Positions 16,660 through 24,850 of a stretch of 39,594 bases of DNA are shown piece by piece. Numbering within the stretch: position 1 is the stretch's first letter; the number at the start of each line of letters is the position of its first letter. Source of the stretch: JAAYQA01 sp964510345. GTDB lineage: Bacteria; Bacillota; Clostridia; Tissierellales; Peptoniphilaceae. The notes under the pieces were generated by a model. The model was not told the origin of the DNA. It was given only the letters and a program-made list of their open reading frames with translations, and did not search any database. The translations under genes and the position numbers were made by a program. The DNA lies in NCBI GenBank assembly GCA_964510345.1, contig CAZEBB010000015.1, positions 1 to 39,594 of the forward strand, in the 5' to 3' direction.

Positions 16660-17764
16660 GTATCTATGCCCGGACTGGCAGACATTAACGCCGTACACGC
16701 CCGGTGAACAGCCGAAAGTGACACTCACAAAGCTCAACACCAACGAATTCCCGTACCCCCCGTCGCCTGCCGTAGAAGCCCTACTTAGGGAAGACTCAGA
16801 AGCGCTTACAGCGATCTTGCGCTTGTATCCCGACCCGACCTATGCCAAGCTGAGTGCGGCGCTCGCAACGACCTACAGCATCGGCGAGGCGACTCAAGGA
16901 CAGGGCCGCTTTTTTGTCGGCCGCGGATCGGACGAGGTGCTCGCGACGATCTTTATGGCGTATGGACAAGGCAAACGAGTCTATTATCCCGATATCACCT
17001 ACAGTTTTTATCCTGTGTATTCTCAGGTATACCGTTGTGACGCCGTGGAGATTCCGCTGGCGGATGACTTTTCTATCAATCCTGCAGACTATGTAAAGAA
17101 TGACGGCATGGTGATCATCGCCAATCCCAATGCGCCGACAGGACTCGCCCTGACATTGGATCAGGTGGAGGTGATCGTTCGCCAAAATCCGGACCAAGTG
17201 GTCGTGATCGACGAAGCCTATGTGGACTTTGGCGCACAGAGCGCCATGGCACTGGTGGATCGCTACGACAATCTCGTCGTCGTACAGACGTTATCCAAGA
17301 GTCGCGCACTGGCCGGGCTTCGCGTTGGGTTCGCCTGCGCGCATCCCGCCTTGATCGATGATATGCAGCGCTTACAGTTTTCGAGAAACCCGTATCCCGT
17401 GGATCGGCTCTCCGAACAGATCGCAACACTTTCACTGTTAGATCAGGAATATTTTGAGCAGACGCGTCGCCGGATCATCAAATCGCGCGAGAAGGTACAA
17501 GATGCGCTGCGCGAGTTGGGGTGGCATTGTACGGAATCAAAGTCCAATTTTATTTTTGCTCAGCCGCAGGATCCGTCACGCGACAAGGCGCAACAGATCA
17601 TGCAAAAACTAAGAGAGAAGAATATACTGGTTCGCTATTTCGACAAGCCGAAGCTCAACACCTATCTTCGAGTGACGATCGGCTCGGAAGAAGAGATGGA
17701 CCGGTTTTTGCAGGAAATACGAGAAATGGAGGCTTCTGATGTATCGACAGGCACAAACGCATAG
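16652..17764 (+). CDS. hisC: Histidinol-phosphate aminotransferase
   Basis: This PLP enzyme transfers an amino group from glutamate to imidazole-acetol phosphate. The 370-residue fold-type I aminotransferase shows GRGSDEVL (cofactor phosphate region), NPNAPTGLAL, VIDEAYVDF (Asp and Tyr contacts), the Schiff-base Lys in TLSKSRALAGLRVGF, and a C-terminal Arg in YLRVTIG. Start: ATG at 16652 with GGAGG upstream. It overlaps hisB by 26 bp. Order and coupling support HisC over other class I aminotransferases. Confidence 0.95.
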   Translation: MSKYLCPDWQTLTPYTPGEQPKVTLTKLNTNEFPYPPSPAVEALLREDSEALTAILRLYPDPTYAKLSAALATTYSIGEATQGQGRFFVGRGSDEVLATIFMAYGQGKRVYYPDITYSFYPVYSQVYRCDAVEIPLADDFSINPADYVKNDGMVIIANPNAPTGLALTLDQVEVIVRQNPDQVVVIDEAYVDFGAQSAMALVDRYDNLVVVQTLSKSRALAGLRVGFACAHPALIDDMQRLQFSRNPYPVDRLSEQIATLSLLDQEYFEQTRRRIIKSREKVQDALRELGWHCTESKSNFIFAQPQDPSRDKAQQIMQKLREKNILVRYFDKPKLNTYLRVTIGSEEEMDRFLQEIREMEASDVSTGTNA

Positions 17765-18323
17765 AAAGACGCACGAGACCGAGATTTCCCTCACTTTGAC
17801 GATCGACGGCACCGGCACGGCCGATATCGACTGCCCGGTCCCGTTTCTTACGCACATGCTCACCTTGTTTACGAAGCACGCCGGCGTGGACCTCACGCTC
17901 GATGCCTCCGGCGACATTGAGATCGACGACCACCACTCCGTAGAAGACATCGGGATCGCCTTAGGTACGGTGATCGCCGAAGCGCTTGGCGACAAAGCGG
18001 GCATTGCGCGCTATGGCGATATGCTGCTCCCGATGGATGAAGCGCTCGTGTTGTGTGCGCTCGACCTGAGCGGGCGGGCGACGCTGGCGTACGATGTCAG
18101 CTATGATACGGAAAAAGTCGGCAGTTTCGACTTGGAGTTGGTGGAGGAGTTCTTTACGGCGCTCGTTCGCACGTCGCAGATGACGCTGCACATCAAGAAA
18201 TTGGCCGGACGCAACTCCCATCATATCGCTGAAGCGTGCTTTAAGGCGTTTGCCCATGCGTTTCGAAAAGCCGTCAAACCGACCGGTGACAATGCGCCGC
18301 TCAGCACCAAAGGAGTGTTATAA
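17739..18323 (+). CDS. hisB: Imidazoleglycerol-phosphate dehydratase
   Basis: This manganese enzyme dehydrates imidazoleglycerol phosphate to imidazole-acetol phosphate. It is 194 residues, monofunctional, with no phosphatase domain. The two metal-binding His motifs are present (DDHHSVEDIGIALG and GRNSHHIAEACFKAFA), plus PFLTHML near the N-terminus. ATG at 17739 follows GGAGG. Only 3 bp separate it from hisA, so there is no room for the hisH usually found here. Its substrate is the product of HisH/HisF, neither of which is in this operon. Confidence 0.97.
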   Translation: MYRQAQTHRKTHETEISLTLTIDGTGTADIDCPVPFLTHMLTLFTKHAGVDLTLDASGDIEIDDHHSVEDIGIALGTVIAEALGDKAGIARYGDMLLPMDEALVLCALDLSGRATLAYDVSYDTEKVGSFDLELVEEFFTALVRTSQMTLHIKKLAGRNSHHIAEACFKAFAHAFRKAVKPTGDNAPLSTKGVL

Positions 18324-18326
18324 ACG

Positions 18327-19064
18327 ATGATCATCTTACCGGCGATCGATTTACTCGATCAGCAAGCGGTGCGCCTGCAAAAAGGCGCTTATGACCAGGT
18401 GACCGTGTACGCAAAGGACCCGGTCTCGCTGGCACAATCCTTTGAAGAGACGGGTGCGACGCATTTGCACGTCGTTGACTTGGAGGGTGCGCGAACCGGC
18501 CGCCCGGCGCATGCCGCGCTGTTGGAGAAAATTCGCAACAAGACAAAGCTGTTTATTGAAGTCGGGGGCGGTATCCGCACGATCGAAACCGTCCAAACAC
18601 TGGTTGACAGCGGCGTACAACGGATCATTTTGGGTACAGCCGCTTACGAAGACCCCGCATTTTTGGAAGAGTGCCTCGCCCGATACGGTTCCCAAATCGC
18701 CGTCGGCGTCGATGTGCGCCATGGAAAAGTCGCCGTACGCGGATGGCTGAAAGATACGGATACTGACGCCATCACTTTTTGCCGAAAACTGGCGGTCATG
18801 GGCGTGGGCGCGATCATCTATACGGAGATCAGCCGAGACGGCATGCTGCAAGGCGTCGACGAAGACGCCTATCGAAACCTCGCCGAAGCGCGTGGGCAAG
18901 AATTCCCCGAACTGGTACTCATCGCATCGGGCGGGTTGTCCTCAGAAGGAGAGATCGAACGCCTACATGCCCTCGGCATGGATGGAGCGATCTTGGGCAA
19001 GGCGATGTACGAAGGAATCTTACCGCTCGCGGATGCACTTCGCGCCGCAACAGACAGGAGATAA
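18327..19064 (+). CDS. hisA: ProFAR isomerase (phosphoribosyl-formimino-AICAR ribotide isomerase)
   Basis: This is an Amadori isomerase of the (beta-alpha)8-barrel type making PRFAR. It has 245 residues. HisA-type features are MIILPAIDLLDQQAVRLQKG with the catalytic Asp8, VEVGGGIR, LGTAAYEDP, VGVDVRHGKVAVRGW, IIYTEISRDGM and ASGGLSS with GKAMYEG. HisF is a close relative, but the N-terminal PAIDL (not IPCLDV) and the HGKVAVRGW segment fit HisA. It follows hisB by 3 bp and precedes hisIE by 1 bp. The hisF expected next is absent. Confidence 0.95.
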   Translation: MIILPAIDLLDQQAVRLQKGAYDQVTVYAKDPVSLAQSFEETGATHLHVVDLEGARTGRPAHAALLEKIRNKTKLFIEVGGGIRTIETVQTLVDSGVQRIILGTAAYEDPAFLEECLARYGSQIAVGVDVRHGKVAVRGWLKDTDTDAITFCRKLAVMGVGAIIYTEISRDGMLQGVDEDAYRNLAEARGQEFPELVLIASGGLSSEGEIERLHALGMDGAILGKAMYEGILPLADALRAATDRR

Positions 19065-19065
19065 A

Positions 19066-19701
19066 ATGACCCCATTACGATATGATACAAACGGCCTCAT
19101 CCCGGCGATTGTGCAGGATGTGGCGACAAAAAAAGTGCTGATGCTCGCCTATATGAACGAGGAGAGCCTAAAAATCAGCATGGATGAAGGCTATACCTGC
19201 TTTTACAGCCGCAGCCGAAAAAAGCTCTGGAGAAAGGGCGAAGAGTCCGGCCATGTACAAAAGATCCACGCCATTCGCACCGACTGCGACCAGGACACGC
19301 TGTTGATTGAGGTGGAACAGACCGGTGCCGCCTGTCACACGGGAGCGTACAGCTGTTTTTATGAGACCCTCCTGGGAGAAGATGCGAATGCATTTTCGTA
19401 CCCGGGCTTATTTGAAAAGCTCGTCGGTAGAAAAGAGACGATGAAAGAGGGCTCCTATACGACCTATCTCTTTGAGAAGGGGACCGACAAAATCCTCAAG
19501 AAAGTCGGCGAGGAGTGCACGGAAGTCATCGTGGCGACGAAAAACGACGACAAACAGGAGACGATCTTTGAGATCGCCGATCTTCTGTATCATCTGATGG
19601 TGCTCATGATCGACCGTGGGATCTCGTTGGACGATATTGAACGCGAGCTCGCCTCCCGCGAAGTCGTGGACGTAAAAGTGAAACAGGAGAAAATGCAATG
19701 A
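19066..19701 (+). CDS. hisI: Bifunctional phosphoribosyl-AMP cyclohydrolase / phosphoribosyl-ATP pyrophosphatase
   Basis: This is a fused HisI-HisE of 211 residues carrying out steps 2 and 3. The N-terminal cyclohydrolase half (about 1-110) has MLAYMNEESL, YSRSRKKLWRKGEESGH, IRTDCDQDTLL and GAACHTGAYSCF, with the conserved metal-binding Cys and Asp residues. The C-terminal pyrophosphatase half (about 120-205) has the MazG-like KKVGEECTEVIVATKN and EIADLLYHLMVLM. The start is ATG at 19066, 6 nt after the SD in ACAGGAG. The open frame continues upstream inside hisA, but that is not part of the protein. It overlaps hisK by 4 bp. Confidence 0.95.
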   Translation: MTPLRYDTNGLIPAIVQDVATKKVLMLAYMNEESLKISMDEGYTCFYSRSRKKLWRKGEESGHVQKIHAIRTDCDQDTLLIEVEQTGAACHTGAYSCFYETLLGEDANAFSYPGLFEKLVGRKETMKEGSYTTYLFEKGTDKILKKVGEECTEVIVATKNDDKQETIFEIADLLYHLMVLMIDRGISLDDIERELASREVVDVKVKQEKMQ

Positions 19702-20534
19702 ACCCCTTGCGGGCGGCACTGCATGCACACTCGACCTATTGCGACGGAACCGTTTCGACGGAAGAGATGATCCTCGAGGCGATCGAACAAGAGTATCTCT
19801 CGATCGGGATCTCCTCGCACTCACCATTGCCTTTTGAAAACGACTACGCCATGACGGCCAAAGCGGAGAGGCAGTATTTGGATGAGATGGACCAGCTGAA
19901 AGAAAAGTACCGAGAGGAGATTGAAATCCTCACGGGACTCGAATGGGATAACGATACACCGGAAGGTTTTGTGCCCTTCCAACGCTATGACTACTTCATC
20001 GGGTCCGTTCATCAGCTGATCGCAGACGGAAAACCCTATGCGATCGACTACAAACCCGAGGACTTTGAAGCCTGCCTCAACATTGGGTTCGGAGGCAATT
20101 GGGAAAAGATGGTACAGGCGTACTTTGATGCACTGGTTCACTGTGTCTCTCGACCGCAGGTGGACATCGTCGGTCATTTTGATCTTCTTCGCAAACTCAA
20201 TCAAGGATCGCGCTATTTCTACGAAGAGAGCACCAAATACCGAAAGATCGCGCAGGATGCATTGGACCGGGTCATCGCAGCGAGGCCCGATGTCATCTTC
20301 GAAGTCAATTTCGGCGGAATGGCGAAGTACCACCTCGCATCTCCCTATCCGGATTCCGAATGGATGCATTATCTTCACAAGAAGGGTATGCGCATCACGA
20401 TCCAGGCCGACGCACACACGAAAGAAGCGCTGTCCAGAGGGTGGGAGGACGCCATCGCGTACGCGAAGGACACGGGCTTTGATTCCGTTTACCGAATGCG
20501 CGCAGACCGCATATGGGAAAGAGTAAGAATATGA
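19698..20534 (+). CDS. hisK: Histidinol-phosphatase, PHP family
   Basis: This removes phosphate from histidinol phosphate, the step between HisC and HisD. The 278-residue PHP-domain metalloenzyme has LHAHSTYCDGT at the N-terminus (first metal-binding HxH), GISSHSPLPF, LTGLEWD, GSVHQL, DIVGHFDLLRK, EVNFGG and QADAHTKE. This places the whole set of PHP metal ligands in order. Start: ATG overlapping the hisIE stop (ATGA). Stop lies 10 bp before the WYL gene. This PHP enzyme replaces the HAD phosphatase of enteric HisB, as is usual in Firmicutes. Confidence 0.93.
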   Translation: MNPLRAALHAHSTYCDGTVSTEEMILEAIEQEYLSIGISSHSPLPFENDYAMTAKAERQYLDEMDQLKEKYREEIEILTGLEWDNDTPEGFVPFQRYDYFIGSVHQLIADGKPYAIDYKPEDFEACLNIGFGGNWEKMVQAYFDALVHCVSRPQVDIVGHFDLLRKLNQGSRYFYEESTKYRKIAQDALDRVIAARPDVIFEVNFGGMAKYHLASPYPDSEWMHYLHKKGMRITIQADAHTKEALSRGWEDAIAYAKDTGFDSVYRMRADRIWERVRI

Positions 20535-20544
20535 GGAACGATGT

Positions 20545-21567
20545 ATGATAGTGTTACAACTATTTGCTCTTCTGAAGCGATTTACCGACCCCGAACACCG
20601 AGTGACGGTTCAGCAGCTCATGCGCTATCTGCGCTCGGAATACGGTGTGGATGTGGATCGCAGAACGGTCAAAGACAATTTGATGCGGATGCGAGAATTC
20701 GGTTTGCCGGTTGAGTACGGAGAGAGGGAGAGGCTGACGACAGACGGCGAGAAGCAAACGGTCATCTCCAATTGGTACCTTGATCCCGAATTTGACGGAT
20801 TAGAGATCAACTATCTGATCGACGGCCTCCTGTTTTCGAAGAACCTTCCTCGAAAGCAGTTAAAGGACCTCGTCCGAAAAATCGAATCCTTGGGTCAGTG
20901 CAATACCCGTTCTTCCTATGACGGGCTTGAGGCCGTCGATCCCGGTGTGGATCCGAATCCTGAGTTCTTTCTTAATTTGGAGCTACTCACCGAAGCGATT
21001 GACCAGAAAAAGAAAGTCGCCTTCGAGTACACAGAGTATGGCGTGAATCTCAAGCGTAAGGCCAGAAAAAGAGAAGACGGATCCATCCGCGAATACCGAA
21101 TGAACCCCTACCGGATCATCGCGGCCAACGGTTGGTATTACCTGATCTGCAATCATGAGGATTATGACGGGATCTCGCAGTATCGCGTGGATCGAATGCA
21201 GAAAGTCCGCATTCTTGCAGAGGAGGCTCGTCCGATCCGAGAGATCGAAGGGTATCGGGAAGGATTGAAACTGCCGACCCATATGGCGGAGCATATTTAC
21301 ATGTTCGGCGGGGAGAGTGTCGACTGTGCTTTTCGAACGAGCGAGAAGAATATGCAGCAAGTGACCGACTGGTTCGGGAAGAAAATCAAAGCAAAACGAG
21401 AGGGAGAAAGTGTAATTGTGCGCGTCAAAGTCAACGAGCGCGCGATGTTTCACTGGGCATTACAATACGGGCCGGATGTTACGGTATTGGAGCCGCTATC
21501 CCTGGTCGAGAGTTTACGCGGTGCGATCGATGATTTACAGCACAGGTATCAACAGGAGGAGTCATGA
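20545..21567 (+). CDS. WYL-domain transcriptional regulator
   Basis: This is a 340-residue DNA-binding regulator. An N-terminal helix-turn-helix (about 1-70; VTVQQLMRYLRSEYGVDVDR then RTVKDNLMRM) is followed by a WYL domain (about 145-235, with EYRMNPYRIIAANGWYYLIC and YRVDRM) and a C-terminal WCX extension (about 250-335). WYL proteins bind small ligands or nucleic acids and control diverse genes. It is the ninth gene of the his operon and overlaps the next gene by 4 bp. It may control the operon or report on nucleotide or amino-acid state; nothing in the sequence decides this. Start: ATG at 20545 after GAGG. Confidence 0.9.
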   Translation: MIVLQLFALLKRFTDPEHRVTVQQLMRYLRSEYGVDVDRRTVKDNLMRMREFGLPVEYGERERLTTDGEKQTVISNWYLDPEFDGLEINYLIDGLLFSKNLPRKQLKDLVRKIESLGQCNTRSSYDGLEAVDPGVDPNPEFFLNLELLTEAIDQKKKVAFEYTEYGVNLKRKARKREDGSIREYRMNPYRIIAANGWYYLICNHEDYDGISQYRVDRMQKVRILAEEARPIREIEGYREGLKLPTHMAEHIYMFGGESVDCAFRTSEKNMQQVTDWFGKKIKAKREGESVIVRVKVNERAMFHWALQYGPDVTVLEPLSLVESLRGAIDDLQHRYQQEES

Positions 21568-22517
21568 CAAAAAGAGCGGTCTATTTTATCAACACAAATC
21601 GAGATTTTGGTTACGTAAGCTTTTTGGTATGGGACAAACTTCGCGAGATGGGCGTTTTGAATGAAGAGACCGGAATCTATTGCGACAACGAACAGGCCAT
21701 GCGGCATATCGACGCTGCGGGCAACGAATACGTCTTCGTGCCGGGGCAGATTGCCGTCTGCTTGGATTACCCGAAATATTTGCCGATGATGAACGAGCAC
21801 TTCAACTCGTTCGATGTCGCCGGGATGATCACTTGGCATGAGGGAGCGAGCGCCCCGCCCAAGATACTTACCGTGCACTCGTTGGGGGATGTGAACAGCG
21901 GAGTATACGGCAAGTCGCATCCACAATACATGAGAAATCTGCTGCGCGCGATGGAGAGTGAGCGCGTGCGCTTGGGGATGGAAGACTACTTCGTCGTGCC
22001 GGAAGCGACCCACTGGTCAGGCGTGACGGAAACAAATTCAGATGCCTCACTGCTCTTGGAGTTTCCCGTGCCGATGATGGATATCGAGATCGGCTCCGAG
22101 CTGGAGAGCTGGAACGATCCACGAGCTGTCGAAGCGCTGGCAAATGCACTGCTTCACGTATTCGATGAAGAAGAGACCGTCGTCCAGAATCTGCTATGCG
22201 TCGGTGGTGTTCACTTTGAACCGGGCTTCGCAGAAGCCGTGCATGCCGCGTGGGACGGCCAAGCCTTCGGGATCACGCATATTCTCGCCAATCAGTGGCT
22301 GGTCGCCGGCACTTATGAGGATGAGACAGGCGTCGAACGCGCATCCAATGCGGTAGATGCGATTGCCGGAGGTATTCAGGGGATCGCGTTTCACGACAAG
22401 ATGAAGGGATGCTATAAAGACTTGGTGCGTGCCTTAGGCGAGAAGTATCAGGTCCCCATTTACAAACACCAAAAATTGAGAAAACCGGAAGAATTGGAAT
22501 TCGGTCCGAAGAAATAA
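21564..22517 (+). CDS. DTD2-like D-aminoacyl-tRNA deacylase (archaeal/plant type)
   Basis: This 317-residue protein resembles the archaeal/plant D-aminoacyl-tRNA deacylase family (DtdA/DTD2, PF04414). DTD2 landmarks appear in order: a segment like 'sRHrS..g.ptLTvHt.GN' (MITWHEGASAPPKILTVHS then LGD), then EATHWSG for EATHHGP, then FPVPMMDIEIGSELESWND for the FVEIGSTEEEW block, then GGVHFEP and FGITHILANQWL for GGPHYAPKF and FGHILPKYAL. If right, it would hydrolyse D-amino acids from mischarged tRNA or detoxify related adducts. Key motifs are altered (THHGP to THWSG), so activity or substrate may differ. It is coupled to the WYL gene (ATGA overlap) and is the last gene before the terminator. 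The assignment rests on remembered motifs. Confidence 0.65.
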   Translation: MTKRAVYFINTNRDFGYVSFLVWDKLREMGVLNEETGIYCDNEQAMRHIDAAGNEYVFVPGQIAVCLDYPKYLPMMNEHFNSFDVAGMITWHEGASAPPKILTVHSLGDVNSGVYGKSHPQYMRNLLRAMESERVRLGMEDYFVVPEATHWSGVTETNSDASLLLEFPVPMMDIEIGSELESWNDPRAVEALANALLHVFDEEETVVQNLLCVGGVHFEPGFAEAVHAAWDGQAFGITHILANQWLVAGTYEDETGVERASNAVDAIAGGIQGIAFHDKMKGCYKDLVRALGEKYQVPIYKHQKLRKPEELEFGPKK

Positions 22518-22518
22518 C

Positions 22519-22556
22519 AAAAGGCACAGCCGCGAAATTTGCCGCTGTGCCTTTTT
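22519..22556. terminator. Bidirectional terminator after the his operon
   Basis: GGCACAGC (22523-22530) and GCTGTGCC (22544-22551) form a stem flanked by A's on the left and T's on the right. It can end the his operon on the plus strand and the symporter gene on the minus strand. Confidence 0.85.
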
Positions 22557-22565
22557 TGAACGAAT

Positions 22566-23894
22566 TTATGGATTCTGTTTCACAAAAACGTCAAAGTCTT
22601 TGGTTTGTTTGCGGACTTTCGGGCTGAGTAATAGGATGGCGATGATATTCGGTATGCACAAGAGCCCGAGGATGGTGTCCATAAACTCCCATACCAGTTC
22701 GGATTTAGCGAGGCACCCGATAAAGGTGAGCGCGATAAAGATGTACTTGTAGTAGGAGGCGACTTTTTCTCCAAAGAGTGAGGTCAGTCCCAATGTGCCG
22801 AAGTGCCATTGTACGGTAACGGTTGTAAAGGCGAACAGGATCATCGAGATCCCGACGAAGTACTTAAAGACCGGGGCGACTGTCTCAAATGCGTGCATCG
22901 TGAGCACATTGGATGGAATTCCTCCGATGTCGACACCGCTCACGAGAATGGTGAGGGCGGTAATCGAGCAGACGACGAGCGTATCAAAGAAGACTTCAAT
23001 GATTCCCAGGTGAGCCTGTCGTGCCGGGTGGTCCGTGATCGCGGGGGCATGCAGCATCGGTGCCGACCCTTCTCCGGCTTCGTTGGAGTACAAGCCGCGA
23101 GCGATCCCGTAGCGCATCGCACTGCGCACAGAGTAGCCGATAAACCCGCCGACGCCGGCCTGCAGATTGAATGCGCTTTTAAAGATGAGAGAGAGTGCTT
23201 CGGGGATGCTCTCGCGGTTGACGATGAGGACGATGACTCCGGAAATAATGTAAATGGCTGCCATCAGCGGAACGACTTTTTCGGTAACCTTGACGAGTTT
23301 GGTGAAGCCTCCGAGGATGACGGATGCAACGGCCGTCGCCATCAAGAGTCCGACGAGTACGGGCGGGAGCAAGAAGATCGACTGTGCCGCACCGGAGAGA
23401 GCGTTGGATTGGATGAGATTCCCACCGGAGCTTTGAATGACCAGCAAAAAGGCGAACGCGGTGGCCAGCATGGGGAGTTTGAGACCCTTGGTTATGTATT
23501 GAATGGGACCGCCTACATAGTTGCCGTACTCATTTTTCTCGCGGAACAACATCCCCAAAAGAATCTCCGAGTACTTGGTTGCGGCACCTAAGAAGGCAGC
23601 GACCCACATCCAAAAGATCGCCCCGGGACCTCCGGATGCGATGGAGGTTGCAACACCAACGATGTTACCGTTTCCCACACAACTGGAAATGGCGACATAC
23701 AGCGCCTGTAAGGGTGTGATATTCCCCTCACCGCCCTCTTTCGGTTTGGCAACCAACTGCTTAAGAGCGTTGGGGAGTCGCCGGATCTGTACAAAACGGG
23801 TGATCACGGTGAAATACAGCCCCATCCCGAGAAAGACGAAGATGAGGAGCTGATTCCACAAGAGCCCGTTGATTCCTTGTAATAAAGCAAGCAT
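22566..23894 (-). CDS. Sodium/proton-coupled alanine/glycine symporter (AGCS family)
   Basis: This is a 442-residue inner-membrane transporter with about 10-11 hydrophobic segments. AGCS signatures are clear: NITPLQALYVAISSCVGNGN followed by IVGVATSIASGGPGAIFWMW, then GYSVRSAMRYGIARGLYSNE and GEGSAPMLHA. It probably imports alanine or glycine with Na+ or H+. One change from the usual family text is SSCVGNGNIVG where many members have a TGxGNIAG-type motif. It lies 11 bp downstream of the deoR gene and is likely cotranscribed with it. Confidence 0.92.
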   Translation of the reverse strand: MLALLQGINGLLWNQLLIFVFLGMGLYFTVITRFVQIRRLPNALKQLVAKPKEGGEGNITPLQALYVAISSCVGNGNIVGVATSIASGGPGAIFWMWVAAFLGAATKYSEILLGMLFREKNEYGNYVGGPIQYITKGLKLPMLATAFAFLLVIQSSGGNLIQSNALSGAAQSIFLLPPVLVGLLMATAVASVILGGFTKLVKVTEKVVPLMAAIYIISGVIVLIVNRESIPEALSLIFKSAFNLQAGVGGFIGYSVRSAMRYGIARGLYSNEAGEGSAPMLHAPAITDHPARQAHLGIIEVFFDTLVVCSITALTILVSGVDIGGIPSNVLTMHAFETVAPVFKYFVGISMILFAFTTVTVQWHFGTLGLTSLFGEKVASYYKYIFIALTFIGCLAKSELVWEFMDTILGLLCIPNIIAILLLSPKVRKQTKDFDVFVKQNP

Positions 23895-23905
23895 GATGAT
23901 GTCTC

Positions 23906-24667
23906 CTATCGGTTGATGATTTTGGTATAGAGGCTGTAGCGATTGTACAGATCGTCTCTGAGTTGAGAGTCGGTGACGACCGAGTGCACGTCTTCCAGTT
24001 TGGCGACACGATAGTTGGAGGTCATGTCGAATTTTGAGCTGTCCGCTAAGATAAGCGTGCGGTCAGCGTTATGGATCATCATGCGTTGGATCTCACCGAG
24101 GTCACTGTTGGTGTCGGTGATACCCACTTTTTCCATGATGCCGGATGTGCTGATCAGCGCGTAATCCGCAAAGAAATTTCGTAAATTCTCCTGCGCTATA
24201 TTGCCGAAGGTCGCCTGCTCGTCCGGATCGATCTTCCCTCCGACGAGGGTTACCGAAAGGCCTTGCGACTCGGATAGTTCGGTTGCGATGACGATCGAGT
24301 TCGTGACGATCGTCGCTTTTTTTGTTCCTTCCTTTAATAGCTTCGCAATCTCCAAATTGGTGGTTGACGAATCCATAAACAGCATTTGGTTTTCCGGCAA
24401 CATCATATAGACGAGACCGGCGATCTCTCGCTTGGCTTCGAGATTCTCTGTTTCACGTTCCTTAAACTTCGAGATCGTCATGCGATGATTCGCTTTGACG
24501 GCACCGCCGTGGACTCTCTTGACCATATTTTCCTTTTCAAGGTGTTCCAGGTCGCGGCGGATGGTTTCTATAGAAACATTGAATCGGCGAGCTAAGTTTT
24601 GCACTTTGACCAATTCGTTTTGATCGAGCAACGTTAGAATGGAATGATATCTTTCTTGGGCGATCAT
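23906..24667 (-). CDS. DeoR-family transcriptional regulator
   Basis: This 253-residue repressor-type protein has an N-terminal winged HTH (MIAQERYHSILTLLDQNE, then VKVQNLARRFNVSIETIRRD) and the DeoR landmark KRVHGGAV. The C-terminal DeoRC sensor domain contains MDSSTTNLEIAKLL, TIVTNS, LVGGKID and LADSSKFD, and normally binds a phosphorylated metabolite. It diverges from the MFS/phosphodiesterase operon, and its -35 lies inside a pair of ACACAA direct repeats. Control of both divergent units, including itself, is likely. The start ATG at 24667 follows AAAGGAG. Confidence 0.93.
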   Translation of the reverse strand: MIAQERYHSILTLLDQNELVKVQNLARRFNVSIETIRRDLEHLEKENMVKRVHGGAVKANHRMTISKFKERETENLEAKREIAGLVYMMLPENQMLFMDSSTTNLEIAKLLKEGTKKATIVTNSIVIATELSESQGLSVTLVGGKIDPDEQATFGNIAQENLRNFFADYALISTSGIMEKVGITDTNSDLGEIQRMMIHNADRTLILADSSKFDMTSNYRVAKLEDVHSVVTDSQLRDDLYNRYSLYTKIINR

Positions 24668-24699
24668 GTGGGCTCCTTTCCCTTTGGTAATGTGAGTTT

Positions 24700-24728
24700 A
24701 TTGTACCATTTTCCACATAAAAACACAA
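24700..24728 (-). promoter_or_regulatory. Promoter of deoR
   Basis: On the minus strand -35 TTGTGT (24728-24723) and -10 TACAAT (24705-24700) have a 17-nt spacer, with TGG before the -10. The -35 coincides with the first ACACAA repeat. Confidence 0.7.
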
Positions 24729-24794
24729 GAAAACACAAATAAAAACGGTATAACAAAAATAAATCCACAAAACACTTGACAAACTCCACAAAAA
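24721..24794. repeat. Candidate DeoR operator repeats
   Basis: AAACACAAGA and AAACACAAAT are adjacent with an exact 10-bp period (24721-24740). Further on, CCACAAAA occurs twice, 22 bp apart (starting near 24765 and 24787), flanking the -35 of the MFS promoter. Direct repeats at helical-turn spacing are typical of DeoR-family operators. Both divergent promoters are covered. Confidence 0.5.
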
Positions 24795-24804
24795 TCCATA
24801 TACT
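24776..24804 (+). promoter_or_regulatory. Promoter of the MFS/phosphodiesterase operon
   Basis: A consensus -35 TTGACA (24776-24781) and -10 TATACT (24799-24804) have exactly 17 nt between them. This also rules out the TTG at 24776 as a start codon. Confidence 0.85.
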
Positions 24805-24850
24805 CATCCCATCAAGCAACATGAGTTGCACAAATTCGGGAGGTAACAAA

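Noticed and set aside
18327..19064. HisF instead of HisA, or a dual-function HisA
   Set aside because: The N-terminal PAIDL and the HGKVAVRGW segment fit HisA. Nothing in the sequence suggests added HisF activity.
22803..23591. 262-codon plus-strand frame opposite the symporter gene
   Set aside because: The sequence is a charged, low-complexity shadow of a membrane protein on the other strand.
24776..24850. TTG start giving a 25-residue N-terminal extension of the MFS protein
   Set aside because: The codon is the -35 hexamer of a consensus promoter. GTG at 24851 has a good SD.
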